Origin: Pseudomonadales bacterium
GTDB lineage: Bacteria; Pseudomonadota; Gammaproteobacteria; Pseudomonadales; Azotimanducaceae
Direction of reading: 5' to 3'
NCBI GenBank assembly: GCA_016779325.1
Contig: JADHNU010000001.1
Coordinates: 108,711-172,710, forward strand
DNA: 64,000 nt
Shown here: piece by piece, positions 21,088 through 30,500 of the stretch
Layout: the number at the start of each line of letters is the position of its first letter
How positions within the stretch are numbered: position 1 is the stretch's first letter
Position numbers and translations under genes: made by a program
Notes under the pieces: generated by a model
The model's database searches: none
Told to the model about the DNA's origin: nothing
Seen by the model: only the letters and a program-made list of their open reading frames with translations

Positions 21088-21677
21088 AGCCCGTTATCCT
21101 CCAGCAGGGGGGCGATGGCCGCATCCAGGGCCTCTCGTGCCCGAAAGATGCGCGACCGAACCGTGCCCACCGGCGTTTGCATCAAGTGCCCAATTTCTTC
21201 GTAGCTAAGGCCCTCGAACTCGCGGAGCGTCAGCGCCGTTCGCAGCGCCTCTGGGAGCGCTTGCAGAGCGCTAAAGATGACCGCCTGCAGCTGCTCCGAC
21301 GCCAGATCGTGTTCCGGGCCAAACTGGGTGAGCTCCGGCACCTCCGTTTCCGGCTCGGCATCTCGCATGAGGCGACGCGAGGGATGCGTGACGTGGCTCT
21401 TCGCGACGTTGATGGCAATGCGACACAGCCAGGTATAGAACTGGGCATCGCCGCGGAAGCTCGGCAGCGCCCGAAAGGCGCGCAGCAGGGCATCCTGCAC
21501 GACATCATCGGCGTCATCGACGCTCTTCACCGTTCGCATCACCAGGTGCTTTAAGCGCGGGCGATATCTAAGCGCCAGTAAATCAAAAGCGTGATGGTCA
21601 CCGGCGAGGGCGCGCTTAAGCAGGGCTTGATCGGCGCCAGCTTCCGGGGACGGGTACTCGAGCGCGGCAAGGGCCAT
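21084..21677 (-). CDS. rpoE: RNA polymerase sigma-E factor (RpoE/AlgU)
   Basis: 197 residues from the chosen start. Region 2 (DHHAFDLLALRYRPRLKHLV, DDVVQDALLRAFRALPSFRG) and region 4 (ALRTALTLREFEGLSYEEIG, TPVGTVRSRIFRAREAL) define an ECF sigma of the RpoE group. It drives the envelope-stress regulon. A GTG at 21704 is also open, but the sigma-E-type promoter upstream would start the transcript at about that codon, and ATG at 21677 gives the N-terminal length expected for RpoE. The order rpoE-rseA-rseB-mucD, divergent from nadB, is the classical arrangement. rseC is not in the cluster. Confidence 0.93.
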   Translation of the reverse strand: MALAALEYPSPEAGADQALLKRALAGDHHAFDLLALRYRPRLKHLVMRTVKSVDDADDVVQDALLRAFRALPSFRGDAQFYTWLCRIAINVAKSHVTHPSRRLMRDAEPETEVPELTQFGPEHDLASEQLQAVIFSALQALPEALRTALTLREFEGLSYEEIGHLMQTPVGTVRSRIFRAREALDAAIAPLLEDNGL

Positions 21678-21708
21678 AGGGCGCGGCTCCGTGTCATGGT
21701 TCACTTCA

Positions 21709-21737
21709 GCTAGACCCCTCGATCATTGGAAAGTTCC
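21709..21737 (-). promoter_or_regulatory. Sigma-E autoregulatory promoter of rpoE
   Basis: On the minus strand GGAACTT (21737-21731) is followed by 16 bases and then TCTAG (21714-21710), with GG just before it. This matches the sigma-E consensus of GGAACTT with a TCTGA-like -10 element. Predicted transcription start is near 21702, 25 bases before the chosen rpoE ATG. Autoregulation of rpoE from such a promoter is established in E. coli and Pseudomonas. Confidence 0.8.
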
Positions 21738-21751
21738 CTCCGGCTCGGGCG

Positions 21752-21757
21752 TATACT
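21752..21757 (+). promoter_or_regulatory. Possible -10 box for nadB
   Basis: TATACT lies 43 bases upstream of the nadB ATG. A TTGGAA at 21726-21731 is 20 bases away, longer than ideal, and overlaps the rpoE promoter -35 on the other strand. Weak prediction. Confidence 0.35.
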
Positions 21758-21800
21758 CCCCACACTGCTCCCAGGAGCGCAACACCGCTAAGACCACCCT

Positions 21801-23441
21801 ATGAGCGCCCATCATCGCTTCGACGTGCTGGTACTGGGCAGTGGCGCTGCGGGCCTCGCCACGGCCCTGGCCTTGCCTACCCATCTCACCATTGCCCTAC
21901 TCTCTAAGGGCCCTCTCGCGGCGGGGGCAACGTCCTGGGCGCAAGGGGGCATCGCCGCCGTGCTGGACCAGGAGGACAGCCTGGAGCACCACATCCAGGA
22001 TACGCTGAAGGCCGGCGCGGGCCTGTGTCATCCGGGCGTTGTGCGCCAGGTTGTGGAGGGGGGGCCCAGCGCAATCGCCTGGCTGGCGGAGCGGGGCGTG
22101 GCCTTCGACCGGGAAACGGGGCCCGAGGGCCGAGGCCGCTACCACCTCACACAGGAGGGCGGGCACGGCCATCGACGCATTGTGCACGCCGCCGATGCCA
22201 CCGGGCGCGCCGTGGAGGACAGCCTGCTCGCGGAAGCCCAACGCCGGCCTAAGCTGACGGTCTTCGAAGACCACCTCGCCGTGGACCTGATCATTCGGGA
22301 AAAGCTGAGCCTGCCCGGCTCCGGCTGCGTCGGCGCTTACGTACTCAACACGCGAACGGAGCAGGTAGAAACCTTTCAGGCCCAGCATGTGGTCCTGGCC
22401 ACGGGGGGGGCAAGCAAGGTCTACCTATACACCTCGAATCCCGATGGGGCCACGGGCGATGGCATTGCCATGGGCTGGCGGGCGGGCTGCCGGGTCGCCA
22501 ACATGGAATTCAACCAATTCCACCCCACCTGCCTTTACCACCCAGAGGCAAAAAGCTTTCTCCTTACGGAAGCCCTTCGGGGTGAAGGCGGCTTACTTCG
22601 GTTGCCCGACGGACAACGGTTCATGGACCAGTTTCACCCCCAGGCCGAACTGGCCCCCCGGGACGTGGTGGCGCGCGCCATCGACCATGAAATGAAACGC
22701 TTGGGCGCGGACTGCCTCTATCTCGACGTGAGCCATCTCCCGGCGGACCGACTCACCCAGCACTTCCCAAACATCTACGCCCGCTGCCAAGAGCTGGGCA
22801 TTGATATTACGAAAACCCCCATCCCGGTGGTGCCCGCGGCCCACTACACCTGCGGCGGCCTGGTCACCGACAGCCGGGGGCGCACGGACGTGCCCCAGCT
22901 CTATGCCGTAGGCGAATGCGCCTTTACGGGGCTCCACGGTGCGAACCGCATGGCCAGCAACTCGCTCCTTGAATGCATCGTCTTTGCGAAGGCCGCAGCA
23001 GAAGATATCGCCCGGCGCCTCGCGAAGACCCCGCAGACCGAGGAAGCGCTGCCAGCCTGGGACGAAAGCCGCGTAACGGATTCCGACGAGGACGTGGTCA
23101 TCGCCCACAACTGGGACGAGCTGAGGCGCTTCATGTGGGACTACGTGGGTATTGTGCGCACGGATAAGCGCCTGGAACGGGCTCAGCACCGCATCAAACT
23201 GCTTCGCCGGGAAATTCACGAGTACTACGCCAAGCACCGCATTAGTGGCGACCTTCTGGAACTCAGGAATCTCGCGCTGGTGGCAGAGCTCATTATCGAA
23301 GGCGCGCTGGCCCGCAAGGAAAGTCGCGGCCTGCACTACAACAAGGACTACCCGGAACGGTCGGCAGCCCCCCGAGACACGGTCCTGTCCCCATCGCCCC
23401 TGCGCCTAGATGCGCTGGCGTCTCACCGCTGGCGGGCCTAG
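21801..23441 (+). CDS. nadB: L-aspartate oxidase NadB
   Basis: 546 residues. An FAD enzyme oxidising L-aspartate to iminoaspartate, the first step of de novo NAD synthesis. The FAD-binding motif [17 protein letters not shown] is at about 9-25. Further blocks are [13 protein letters not shown], the substrate region [37 protein letters not shown] and [16 protein letters not shown], plus the helical C-terminal domain. Length matches E. coli NadB (540). No clear ribosome site precedes the ATG. The 3' end shares the palindromic CTAG at 23438-23441 with convergent ygfX, giving TAG stops on both strands. Confidence 0.96.
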   Translation: MSAHHRFDVLVLGSGAAGLATALALPTHLTIALLSKGPLAAGATSWAQGGIAAVLDQEDSLEHHIQDTLKAGAGLCHPGVVRQVVEGGPSAIAWLAERGVAFDRETGPEGRGRYHLTQEGGHGHRRIVHAADATGRAVEDSLLAEAQRRPKLTVFEDHLAVDLIIREKLSLPGSGCVGAYVLNTRTEQVETFQAQHVVLATGGASKVYLYTSNPDGATGDGIAMGWRAGCRVANMEFNQFHPTCLYHPEAKSFLLTEALRGEGGLLRLPDGQRFMDQFHPQAELAPRDVVARAIDHEMKRLGADCLYLDVSHLPADRLTQHFPNIYARCQELGIDITKTPIPVVPAAHYTCGGLVTDSRGRTDVPQLYAVGECAFTGLHGANRMASNSLLECIVFAKAAAEDIARRLAKTPQTEEALPAWDESRVTDSDEDVVIAHNWDELRRFMWDYVGIVRTDKRLERAQHRIKLLRREIHEYYAKHRISGDLLELRNLALVAELIIEGALARKESRGLHYNKDYPERSAAPRDTVLSPSPLRLDALASHRWRA

Positions 23442-23881
23442 AAAAAGGGGGTCGGGGTGCCACGCAGGCGGCGATGGACGCGCGCCAGGGCCCGATAAGG
23501 GGCGTCGGGAAAGCTGTCACGCCATAGGAGGGCCCGGCGCCAAGGGCCCTGCGGGGCTTCCCGCCAACGCACCACAAAGCCCACGGGGGCGTAGCCACCT
23601 AGGTGTATAGCGCTCACCGGAACCCAGCCCCGCCGGCGAGTGCGTAAACGTAGCCCACGGGCATCCCGGGCATAGGCCAGCAAGGGCCCCTCGCCCTGAA
23701 ACTGTTCTAGCACCGCCAGAACCCCGGCCAGGAGCGCCAGCAGCGTGGCAAGAGGATGGCCTTCAAGAAGCAGCAAAAACCCAGCCCCACCTGCGAGCAC
23801 ACCGCCTAGGCGCCGGCAGCCTTGCGCCCAGGCCGAGCGGTGCAGGCGGTGGACACCCCGGGGCAGGTCCGCGGGAACCAT
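23438..23881 (-). CDS. YgfX/CptA-like membrane protein
   Basis: 147 residues. Two closely spaced membrane segments (about residues 25-40 and 45-60, [21 protein letters not shown]) follow a short basic N-terminus, and a soluble basic domain with [14 protein letters not shown] and [24 protein letters not shown] completes the YgfX layout. It lies 18 bases after sdhE on the same strand, as in E. coli. The E. coli homologue was reported as a toxin-like inner-membrane protein affecting cytoskeletal proteins, but its role is debated. The similarity is mainly positional and topological. Confidence 0.7.
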   Translation of the reverse strand: MVPADLPRGVHRLHRSAWAQGCRRLGGVLAGGAGFLLLLEGHPLATLLALLAGVLAVLEQFQGEGPLLAYARDARGLRLRTRRRGWVPVSAIHLGGYAPVGFVVRWREAPQGPWRRALLWRDSFPDAPYRALARVHRRLRGTPTPFF

Positions 23882-23899
23882 GGCCCGCCCCGGCGGGAC

Positions 23900-24178
23900 C
23901 TAAATGGCGCCTGCGTGGGTACGAATAGCCCCCACGATGGCGACCAGCTCCGGATCCAGCGGCGCAGCGCGCCCCGTCATCCATAGGAGGAGGTCCGTAT
24001 CTTCTTCCGCAAGGAGGCGCTGATAGGCCAGCTGCTCAGCCCGAGGGAGCGTGGCGTAGATCTCTTCGACGAAAGGCAAAAAGAGCAGGTCGAGCTCCCG
24101 TAAACCTCGCCGGCTCCGCCAATGCAAGCGGGCAGCACTGCGCGCGTCTTCCTGCGCCAGGTTCGTGGCGTCGGTCAT
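23900..24178 (-). CDS. sdhE: FAD assembly factor SdhE
   Basis: 92 residues. SdhE helps attach FAD covalently to SdhA. The signature RGxxE is in RRGLRELDLLF, followed by LPRAEQLAYQRLLAEEDTDLLLWMTGRAAP, typical of the family. The ATG at 24178 is preceded by AGGAGG. The longer open frame to 24292 is not needed and would overlap the ygfZ promoter region. It is divergent from ygfZ and upstream of ygfX, the conserved arrangement. Confidence 0.93.
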   Translation of the reverse strand: MTDATNLAQEDARSAARLHWRSRRGLRELDLLFLPFVEEIYATLPRAEQLAYQRLLAEEDTDLLLWMTGRAAPLDPELVAIVGAIRTHAGAI

Positions 24179-24290
24179 AATGGGTTGCCTCCTGGGGCGA
24201 TACTGGTCGCGCAAGCCTAGGCCCCCTTGAATGAGGGGCCGCGCACCGCAATAGTGTCTCACGATTCGCTCAGCGCGGAAGGACCCACCC

Positions 24291-25169
24291 ATGGACGACC
24301 CGGCTCTCGACCCGCAACAGCCCCTGCTCCTCTCGAGCTACCGGCTTCTCCATCTTCAGGGGGAAGACGCCGCCCGGTTTTTCCAAGGCTACGGCACCTG
24401 CGACACGCGCGCACTGGACGGCACCCAAGCGCGGCTCGGCGCCCTGTGCAATCGCCAGGGGCAGGCCATAGCCAATTTCCTGTGCTGGGGCACGCAGAGC
24501 GCCCTAACGCTCCGACTTCACAACACGCTTCAGGACGCCGTGGAGCGCCTCCTTAGCCCTTATCTGCGCCTTGCGCGGAGCACTCTTACGCCAGGACTCG
24601 AGCGGGGCCTTGCCCTGCCGCCGAGCCTGGGGACCCACGCCCCCACCCTGCCCCCGGGATCCCAACACAGCGCCGCCTCAGACCTCACCTGGATCCAGCC
24701 CCCGAGGGGTGATCTTGAGCTTTGGGGGCCGGATCGGGCGGTGCGGGCCTGGTGCGAGCGGGAGGGCCTGACCCCCGCCTCCGAGCAGGCCTGGGAAGCC
24801 CGTAACTTGGCGCAGGGCCACCTTTATCTGCGGGCCGAACACAGCGCGCAAGACGTCCCCCAAGGTTTCAACCTCGATCAACTGGGCTATATCGACTTCA
24901 AAAAGGGCTGCTATCTCGGCCAGGAAATCGTTGCGCGGCTCCATTACCGCGGCGAGCCCAAGCGGCGGCTATACGTCGCCCGCGGCGGGCAGGCGGCAAA
25001 CCCTGGGGACGCCGTCCTCGACCAAACGGATCAAGCCATGGGGGCGGTACTGGCCTCAGCCCGAGGCCCAGGGGACACCTACCTGGCTCTCCAGCTGTCT
25101 CCAAAACGCCTTGAGCGCGCCCAGCTGCCCCTCAAAACCGCCGCTGGCGCGCTGCACCTCCTACCCTAG
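24291..25169 (+). CDS. ygfZ: tRNA-modifying / iron-sulfur repair protein YgfZ
   Basis: 292 residues of the GcvT-like folate-binding family. The diagnostic KGCYLGQEIVARLHYRGEPKRRL lies at about residues 203-225 and contains the conserved KGCYxGQE cysteine. YgfZ supports assembly or repair of some iron-sulfur enzymes such as MiaB, in a folate-dependent way. It starts 112 bases from divergent sdhE. The stop shares CTAG (25166-25169) with convergent hspQ. Confidence 0.93.
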   Translation: MDDPALDPQQPLLLSSYRLLHLQGEDAARFFQGYGTCDTRALDGTQARLGALCNRQGQAIANFLCWGTQSALTLRLHNTLQDAVERLLSPYLRLARSTLTPGLERGLALPPSLGTHAPTLPPGSQHSAASDLTWIQPPRGDLELWGPDRAVRAWCEREGLTPASEQAWEARNLAQGHLYLRAEHSAQDVPQGFNLDQLGYIDFKKGCYLGQEIVARLHYRGEPKRRLYVARGGQAANPGDAVLDQTDQAMGAVLASARGPGDTYLALQLSPKRLERAQLPLKTAAGALHLLP

Positions 25170-25474
25170 TGCAAGCCCTTAGGGCGGTAGGCGGCCCCGT
25201 CAAAGCTGAGGAAAAAAGTATCAAGCAGCGGATGCTCCACGGGAGAGAGGTCCGCCGCGGGCACCAAATTGCGTTCAGCAACGTAGGTGGTCTTACTGCT
25301 GCCATGCACGAGCACGTGATACCAGGGCGCATCCTTCGGCGGCCGACTCTGGGCAACGCGCTCGTACCACGCCTCGGTAAGGGCAAACTCTGCATCTACC
25401 CCGAACACCACGCCCCGATAGCCCTGTTTATGGTGATAGACCACAGCGCCCAGCGGAAAGCGCACCCGACTCAC
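25166..25474 (-). CDS. hspQ: Heat shock protein HspQ
   Basis: 102 residues with the HspQ/YccV core: FPLGAVVYHHKQGYRGVVFGV, then APWYHVLVHGSSKTTYVAERNLVP. In E. coli it is a ClpXP-linked protease-specificity factor and was also reported to bind hemimethylated DNA. GTG at 25474 is chosen because the protein then aligns end to end with E. coli HspQ (MSRVRFPLG against MIASKFGIG). The frame is open to a GTG at 25498. No good ribosome site is seen for either. Confidence 0.85.
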   Translation of the reverse strand: MSRVRFPLGAVVYHHKQGYRGVVFGVDAEFALTEAWYERVAQSRPPKDAPWYHVLVHGSSKTTYVAERNLVPAADLSPVEHPLLDTFFLSFDGAAYRPKGLH

Positions 25475-25575
25475 AGTAACGAACCGTTCAAGGCACACCC
25501 CAGCTGCAACGCATCAGAAGCGCTCTAGCCTAGGGGCAATCGCAGGCCGCGCCTAGCCTCCCGGCGCACCGATTT

Positions 25576-25590
25576 TTTGGTAATACCAAA
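25576..25590. promoter_or_regulatory. FadR-family operator palindrome O1
   Basis: TTTGGTAATACCAAA is a perfect palindrome with 6-base arms around AAT. It fits the TNGTNNNACNA half-site rule of FadR-subfamily GntR repressors. It is 67 bases upstream of the regulator start codon, implying autoregulation of the regulator-RND operon. Confidence 0.7.
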
Positions 25591-25617
25591 TCGGACTACC
25601 ATTGCGGACAGACCCTA

Positions 25618-25629
25618 TAGGTCATACCA
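25618..25629. promoter_or_regulatory. Second, weaker FadR-like operator O2
   Basis: The core GGTCATACC (25620-25628) has the same GGT-N3-ACC form as O1. Centres are 41 bases apart, about four helical turns, so dimers could sit on one face of the DNA. Outer bases do not extend the palindrome. Confidence 0.45.
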
Positions 25630-25656
25630 TGCGCGTCTTGCTTTCGGATACACCCC

Positions 25657-26421
25657 ATGACCGAGCCCTACCCCACGCGCGCGGAGGATGTATTCAGCAC
25701 CCTGCGCTATGAAGTCCTCACGGGCCAATATCGCCCCGGCGAACGCTTGCCCTCGGAGCGGGAACTGGCCCTGCGCTTTGAGAGCGGCCGCGGCGCCATT
25801 CGCGAAGCTCTGCGCAAGCTGGAAACCCTTGGGCTGATTAAAAGCGCTCGCGGTGGCGCGCGCGTCGCAGCCCTGGATGAGGCCAGCCTCGACGTTCTCG
25901 GCCCCCTGCTCGATCTGCACCCCGTTCCCGATGCGGAACTGGTGGATCAGTGCCTCCAGGTTCTCGAACTTTTGGTGGGCGACGCCTGCGACCATCTTTT
26001 GGCCCGGGGAACGGAAACGGCGGTCGATGCCGTACGCGAGCGCATCGATCACTTTCTAAGCCTCGATGCCCACGATCCAGACCTGCTGAGGTCCCGCTTG
26101 GCCCTTGGCCAAACCATGCTCCGAGAGAGCGGCAACCTGCCGATGCGTCTCATCGCCAATGGGCTTCGTATGCAGCTCGCAGACCGCCTTTGGACCCGCC
26201 TACCGGACCCTGACGAAGCCGCCCTCGAGGCGGTTAAGGCGTTGCTGCGCGATTTAAGCGGCGCGTTAGCGACGCGAAACCGACAAAGCGCACGCCGCGC
26301 CCTGCAGGCGCTCATGCAGCTTAACCGCCAACACCTGCGCACCGCGCTCTGCGATGCCGGCGCGACTCAAGACGTTCACGCCCTGATCCCCACGCCCCCA
26401 CCCCGAGGTCTCACCCTATGA
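25657..26421 (+). CDS. GntR-family (FadR subfamily) transcriptional regulator
   Basis: 254 residues. The N-terminal winged helix-turn-helix (VFSTLRYEVLTGQYRPGERL, PSERELALRFESGRGAIREAL) is the GntR signature. The all-helical C-terminal domain (about 85-230) is FCD-like, with D/H-rich helices that could bind a metal and a small carboxylate. It overlaps the RND adaptor by four bases (ATGA), so it is the first gene of the pump operon and probably represses it via the two upstream palindromes. The ligand is unknown: FCD regulators usually sense organic acids or sugar acids, which is unusual for an RND system. Confidence 0.88.
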   Translation: MTEPYPTRAEDVFSTLRYEVLTGQYRPGERLPSERELALRFESGRGAIREALRKLETLGLIKSARGGARVAALDEASLDVLGPLLDLHPVPDAELVDQCLQVLELLVGDACDHLLARGTETAVDAVRERIDHFLSLDAHDPDLLRSRLALGQTMLRESGNLPMRLIANGLRMQLADRLWTRLPDPDEAALEAVKALLRDLSGALATRNRQSARRALQALMQLNRQHLRTALCDAGATQDVHALIPTPPPRGLTL

Positions 26422-27554
26422 AGCGCGTCCTTACTCCTGCCCTCATTATCGTTGCGGCCTTCTTGGGCGCCGCAGGGCTGATCGCCACGGCGCCGACGCT
26501 GTCCGCGGAAACCCCTGAGGCCGTCGCGCCGACGGTCCGGGTCACTACGGTGCATCCCGCGCCGGTGCGCTTAAAGGTGCGGAGCCAAGGGTCCGTGGCG
26601 CCTCGGACGGAAAGCGCCCTCGTGGTAGAGGTTGACGGGCGGGTGGAATGGGTCAGTGACGCTCTGGTTTCCGGGGGCACCTTTACCGCTGGCACTCCGC
26701 TCCTCCGCCTCGAGGAAACGGATACGCGCCTAGCCCTCGCTGGCGCCGAAGCGAGCCGTGACCAAGCCCGCGCGGAGCTGGCCAACGCGCGCTTTGAGTA
26801 CGACCGTATCAAGCCCCTCTTGGATAAGCGCCTCGTAAGCCGTTCGGCCTTAGAAAGCGCCGAGCGGCGCCTGCGGATTGCGGAAGCCGGGCTCCGGGCC
26901 GGGGAAAGCGCGGTCGCCCGCGCCCAGCGGGACCTCGAGCGCACCACCCTTCGCGCCCCCTATGACGGCATTGTGCGCCAGGAATCCATCGATGTAGGTC
27001 AGTTTGTCCGTCGAGGCAGTGATGTCGCCCGGCTCTATGCCACCGATGCCATGGAGGTCCGCCTTCCCATTGCCGACGAGCAATTGGCCTTTCTGGGCTT
27101 TGAGCTGGGCGAACGCTTTACGCCGGAGCAGGCCCCGGGAGTCCTCCTCAGCGCCCATTTTGGTGGCGCCCTCCAGCACTGGCGTGGACGAATCCTGCGT
27201 ACCGAGGGCGAGCTTGATGCCCGCTCTCGCATGGTCCATTTGGTTGCTCGGGTGGAAAACCCCGATCCCGCCCTCCCCCTGGGCCTTTTCGTCTCCGCAA
27301 CGATCGAAGGGAAGAGCGCTGAAAATATCATCACCCTGCCCCGGGCCGCGCTGCGAGAAGGCAACCGGGTGATCGTGGTGGATCAGGAAAACCGCCTAGC
27401 GCTGCGCCCGGTTACGCCCCTGCGCTTCTTTGAGGATGACATCTTAATTGAGGCGGGCCTCGCCGACGGGGAGCGGGTATGTCTCTCACCCCTGCAAACG
27501 GTGGTGGAAGGCATGACCGTGCGGCCCCTAGAGCAGGGAGGCGCCGCAGAATGA
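26418..27554 (+). CDS. RND efflux periplasmic adaptor (membrane fusion protein)
   Basis: 378 residues. An N-terminal signal or anchor segment (VLTPALIIVAAFLGAAGLIA, about 4-23), a split lipoyl/barrel-sandwich domain (VDGRVEWVSDALVSGGTFTAG; TTLRAPYDGIVRQESIDVGQFV), a helical hairpin (about 105-165) and beta-barrel/membrane-proximal parts. It joins the inner-membrane RND pump to an outer-membrane channel. No TolC-like gene is in the operon, so a channel encoded elsewhere must be used. ATGA overlaps on both sides show tight coupling with regulator and pump. Confidence 0.92.
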   Translation: MKRVLTPALIIVAAFLGAAGLIATAPTLSAETPEAVAPTVRVTTVHPAPVRLKVRSQGSVAPRTESALVVEVDGRVEWVSDALVSGGTFTAGTPLLRLEETDTRLALAGAEASRDQARAELANARFEYDRIKPLLDKRLVSRSALESAERRLRIAEAGLRAGESAVARAQRDLERTTLRAPYDGIVRQESIDVGQFVRRGSDVARLYATDAMEVRLPIADEQLAFLGFELGERFTPEQAPGVLLSAHFGGALQHWRGRILRTEGELDARSRMVHLVARVENPDPALPLGLFVSATIEGKSAENIITLPRAALREGNRVIVVDQENRLALRPVTPLRFFEDDILIEAGLADGERVCLSPLQTVVEGMTVRPLEQGGAAE

Positions 27555-30500
27555 AGGGGATCATCACCTGGTTCGTCGACAACGTTGTCGCCGCGAACCT
27601 CCTCATGTTCATTCTCCTGGCGGGCGGGGTGATGTCCCTCTTCACCACCCACCAGGAGGAATTTCCAAACGTTGATCCGGACGTGGTCAGCATTGCCGTG
27701 CCCTATCTCGGCGCCTCCCCAGAGGAAGTTGAACGCGGCGTCTGCATCCGCATCGAGGAGGCCATCGAATCCATCCAGGGCATCGACAAAATCAATACCA
27801 CGGCCAGCGAGGGGCTGTGTTCCGTGAGCGTGGAAGTGGCCGACGGCTTCGATTCCGCCTCCGTAGCCAATGACATTAAAAGCCAGGTCGACGGCATCAA
27901 TACCCTGCCGAAGGAAACGGAAAAACCCGTGACCACGAAGTTCCTCTTTCGGGGTGGCGTGATGCAAATCATGCTCACGGGAAACGCAGACGAGCGGACC
28001 TTAAAAGTACTCGGACAGCGCCTCCGGGATGATATCGTCGATCTGCCCGGGATCTCCCAGGCCGATTTGGTCTACACCCGCCCCTTTGAAATCTCCATCG
28101 AGGTGTCGGAGGGAACCCTTCGCCGGCACGGCTTAACCCTGGCCCAGGTAGCCGACGCCATTCGCCGAACCTCCGTAGATATGCCCGGCGGCACCATCAA
28201 AACGGAAGGCGGCGACATCCTCGTGCGCACGGAAGGTCAGGCCTATCGGGGCGTCGATCTAGAGGGCGTGGTGGTCCTCACCCGCGCCGACGGTACCCGC
28301 GTGCTGCTTCGGGACGTCGCCACCATCGTCGATGGCTTCGAGGAGGGGGATCTGCTCGCGCGCTTTGACGGCGCTCCGGCGGTCATGGTGAAGGTGTATC
28401 GGGTCGGCGACGAAGACATCATCGAAATGGCGGAAACCCTCGAGGCCTACCTCGAAACGGCTCGAACAGAGCTGCCCGAGGGCCTCGAGCTGGTGATCTG
28501 GCAGGAGGAGTCGGAAGAGCTGCGCGTGCGCCTCGACACCCTTACGGAAAACGCGCGCAACGGCCTGGTCCTCGTCCTCATTATCCTGGCCCTTTTCCTC
28601 CGTTTTCGCCTTGCCCTGTGGGTGGCCGCGGGCATTCCCATCGCGCTGCTGGGCGCCATCATGCTGTTCCCCTTCTTCTCCATCTCCATTTCGTCCCTCA
28701 CGGTCATGGCCTTCATTTTGGTCCTGGGGATCGTGGTGGATGACGCCATTGTGGTAGGGGAACGAATCTATGCTCACGAACTTGAGCACGAAGATCGGCG
28801 CCATGCGGCCATTGAAGGCACCTATGAGGTCTCCGTGCCCGTCATTTTCGGGGTCCTAACGACCATGGCCACCTTCCTGCCCCTGCTCCTCGGTGGCGGC
28901 CGTATCGGCGATTTCTTCTCCGTGATCGGCTATGTGGTCATCATCGCCCTGGTTTTTTCGATCATCGAAAGCCAGCTCATCCTGCCCGTGCACCTGCGGC
29001 ATCGAAAAACTTCTGGCTACCTGTTTGAGAAAACCGCGCTGGTGCAGGGCTGGATTCGTTTCCAAACAAAACTTCAGGAAGGGCTCGAGCGCTTTGCGGA
29101 CACGCGCTATCGCCCGCTCCTGGAGAAGAGCATGCGGGGACGCTATAACACGGCCGCCCTCGCCTTGGGCGCGCTGATTATCGCCGGCGGCCTGATCGGC
29201 AGCGGCCGCGTAAGCTTCCAGTTTTTCCCCTCTGTGGAAGGCGATCGGATTTACGCCACCCTGACGATGCCGGAGGGCGTGCCCGTGGAAGCCACCTCCC
29301 GCGCCGTGGCCCAGCTCGAGCGCGCGGCGGAAACCCTTCAAAAGGAGTTTGACGCCCAGCGGCCGGAGGGTGCGCCCACGCTCGTGCAACACACCCTGAC
29401 CTCCATCGGTACGCAGATTGGCCGCGGCGGCGGCCCCCAGCGCAGCGGGGGCCCGGGGCAGAGCCACTTTGCGGAAGTGGCCATTGCCCTACCCCCCTTC
29501 AAGGACCGGGAGGGCGTATCCATTAGCGCCATGACCCAACGCTGGCGCGAACTCACCGGGCCCATCCCCGATGCCGTCGAGCTGTCCTTTAGCGCCGCGG
29601 CGTTCACCACCGGCGACGCCATTAACTTCGAGCTGACGGGCCGGGACGTCGATGAGCTCCGCCGCTTTGCGGCGACCCTGCGCGGGGAACTGGCGCGTTA
29701 CAACGGCGTCTACGACATCAGCGACTCCTTCCGCGCCGGCAAGCAAGAGATCAAGCTTGCCCTCACAGAAGAAGGCCGTGCCCTAGGCCTTACCATGAAT
29801 GATCTCGCAAGCCAGGTGCGCCAGGCCTTCTACGGCCTAGAAGTGCAGCGTGTCCAGCGGGGCATCGATGACGTGCGCCTAATGGTTCGCTACCCGGAGG
29901 ATGAGCGCCGTTCCATCGGCAACCTTGAGGATATGCGGATCCGCACCCTAGAGGGCGCCGAGGTGCCCTTTAGCACCGTGGCCACCATGGAAATCGGCCG
30001 CGGCTTCTCGCGAATTCTGCGCAAGGACGGCCAGCGCATCGTCAATGTGACCGCGGAAGTGGACCGGGCCCGAACCACCCCGGAGAAAATCATTGGGGCT
30101 ATCAACGAAACCCGCATGCCGGAACTCCTTGGGGCCTTCCCGGGGGTGAGCGTGGGCCTTGGTGGAGAGCAGGAGGAACGCGCTTCGTCCTTCGCCAGCT
30201 TGGGGCAGGGCTTTCTACTTTCCATGATGATTATCTTTGCTCTGCTGGCCATTCCCCTAAAGAGTTACTTTCAGCCCCTGGTGATCATGAGCGTGATTCC
30301 CTTCGGCGCGATCGGCGCCATCACCGGCCACTACCTCATGGGCGAACCCCTCGTGTTCTTCTCCATGCTCGGCATGGTGGCCCTCTCCGGGGTGGTCGTG
30401 AATGCGTCCCTCGTGCTCGTGGACTACATCAATCGCCAGCGACGCAATGGCGTCGCGATCTGGGATGCGGTGGCGCGGGCCGGCGTGGTGCGCTTCCGCG

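Noticed and set aside
25571..25630. A sigma-70 promoter for the GntR-RND operon
   Set aside because: No -35/-10 pair with acceptable spacing could be found, so only the operators are reported.
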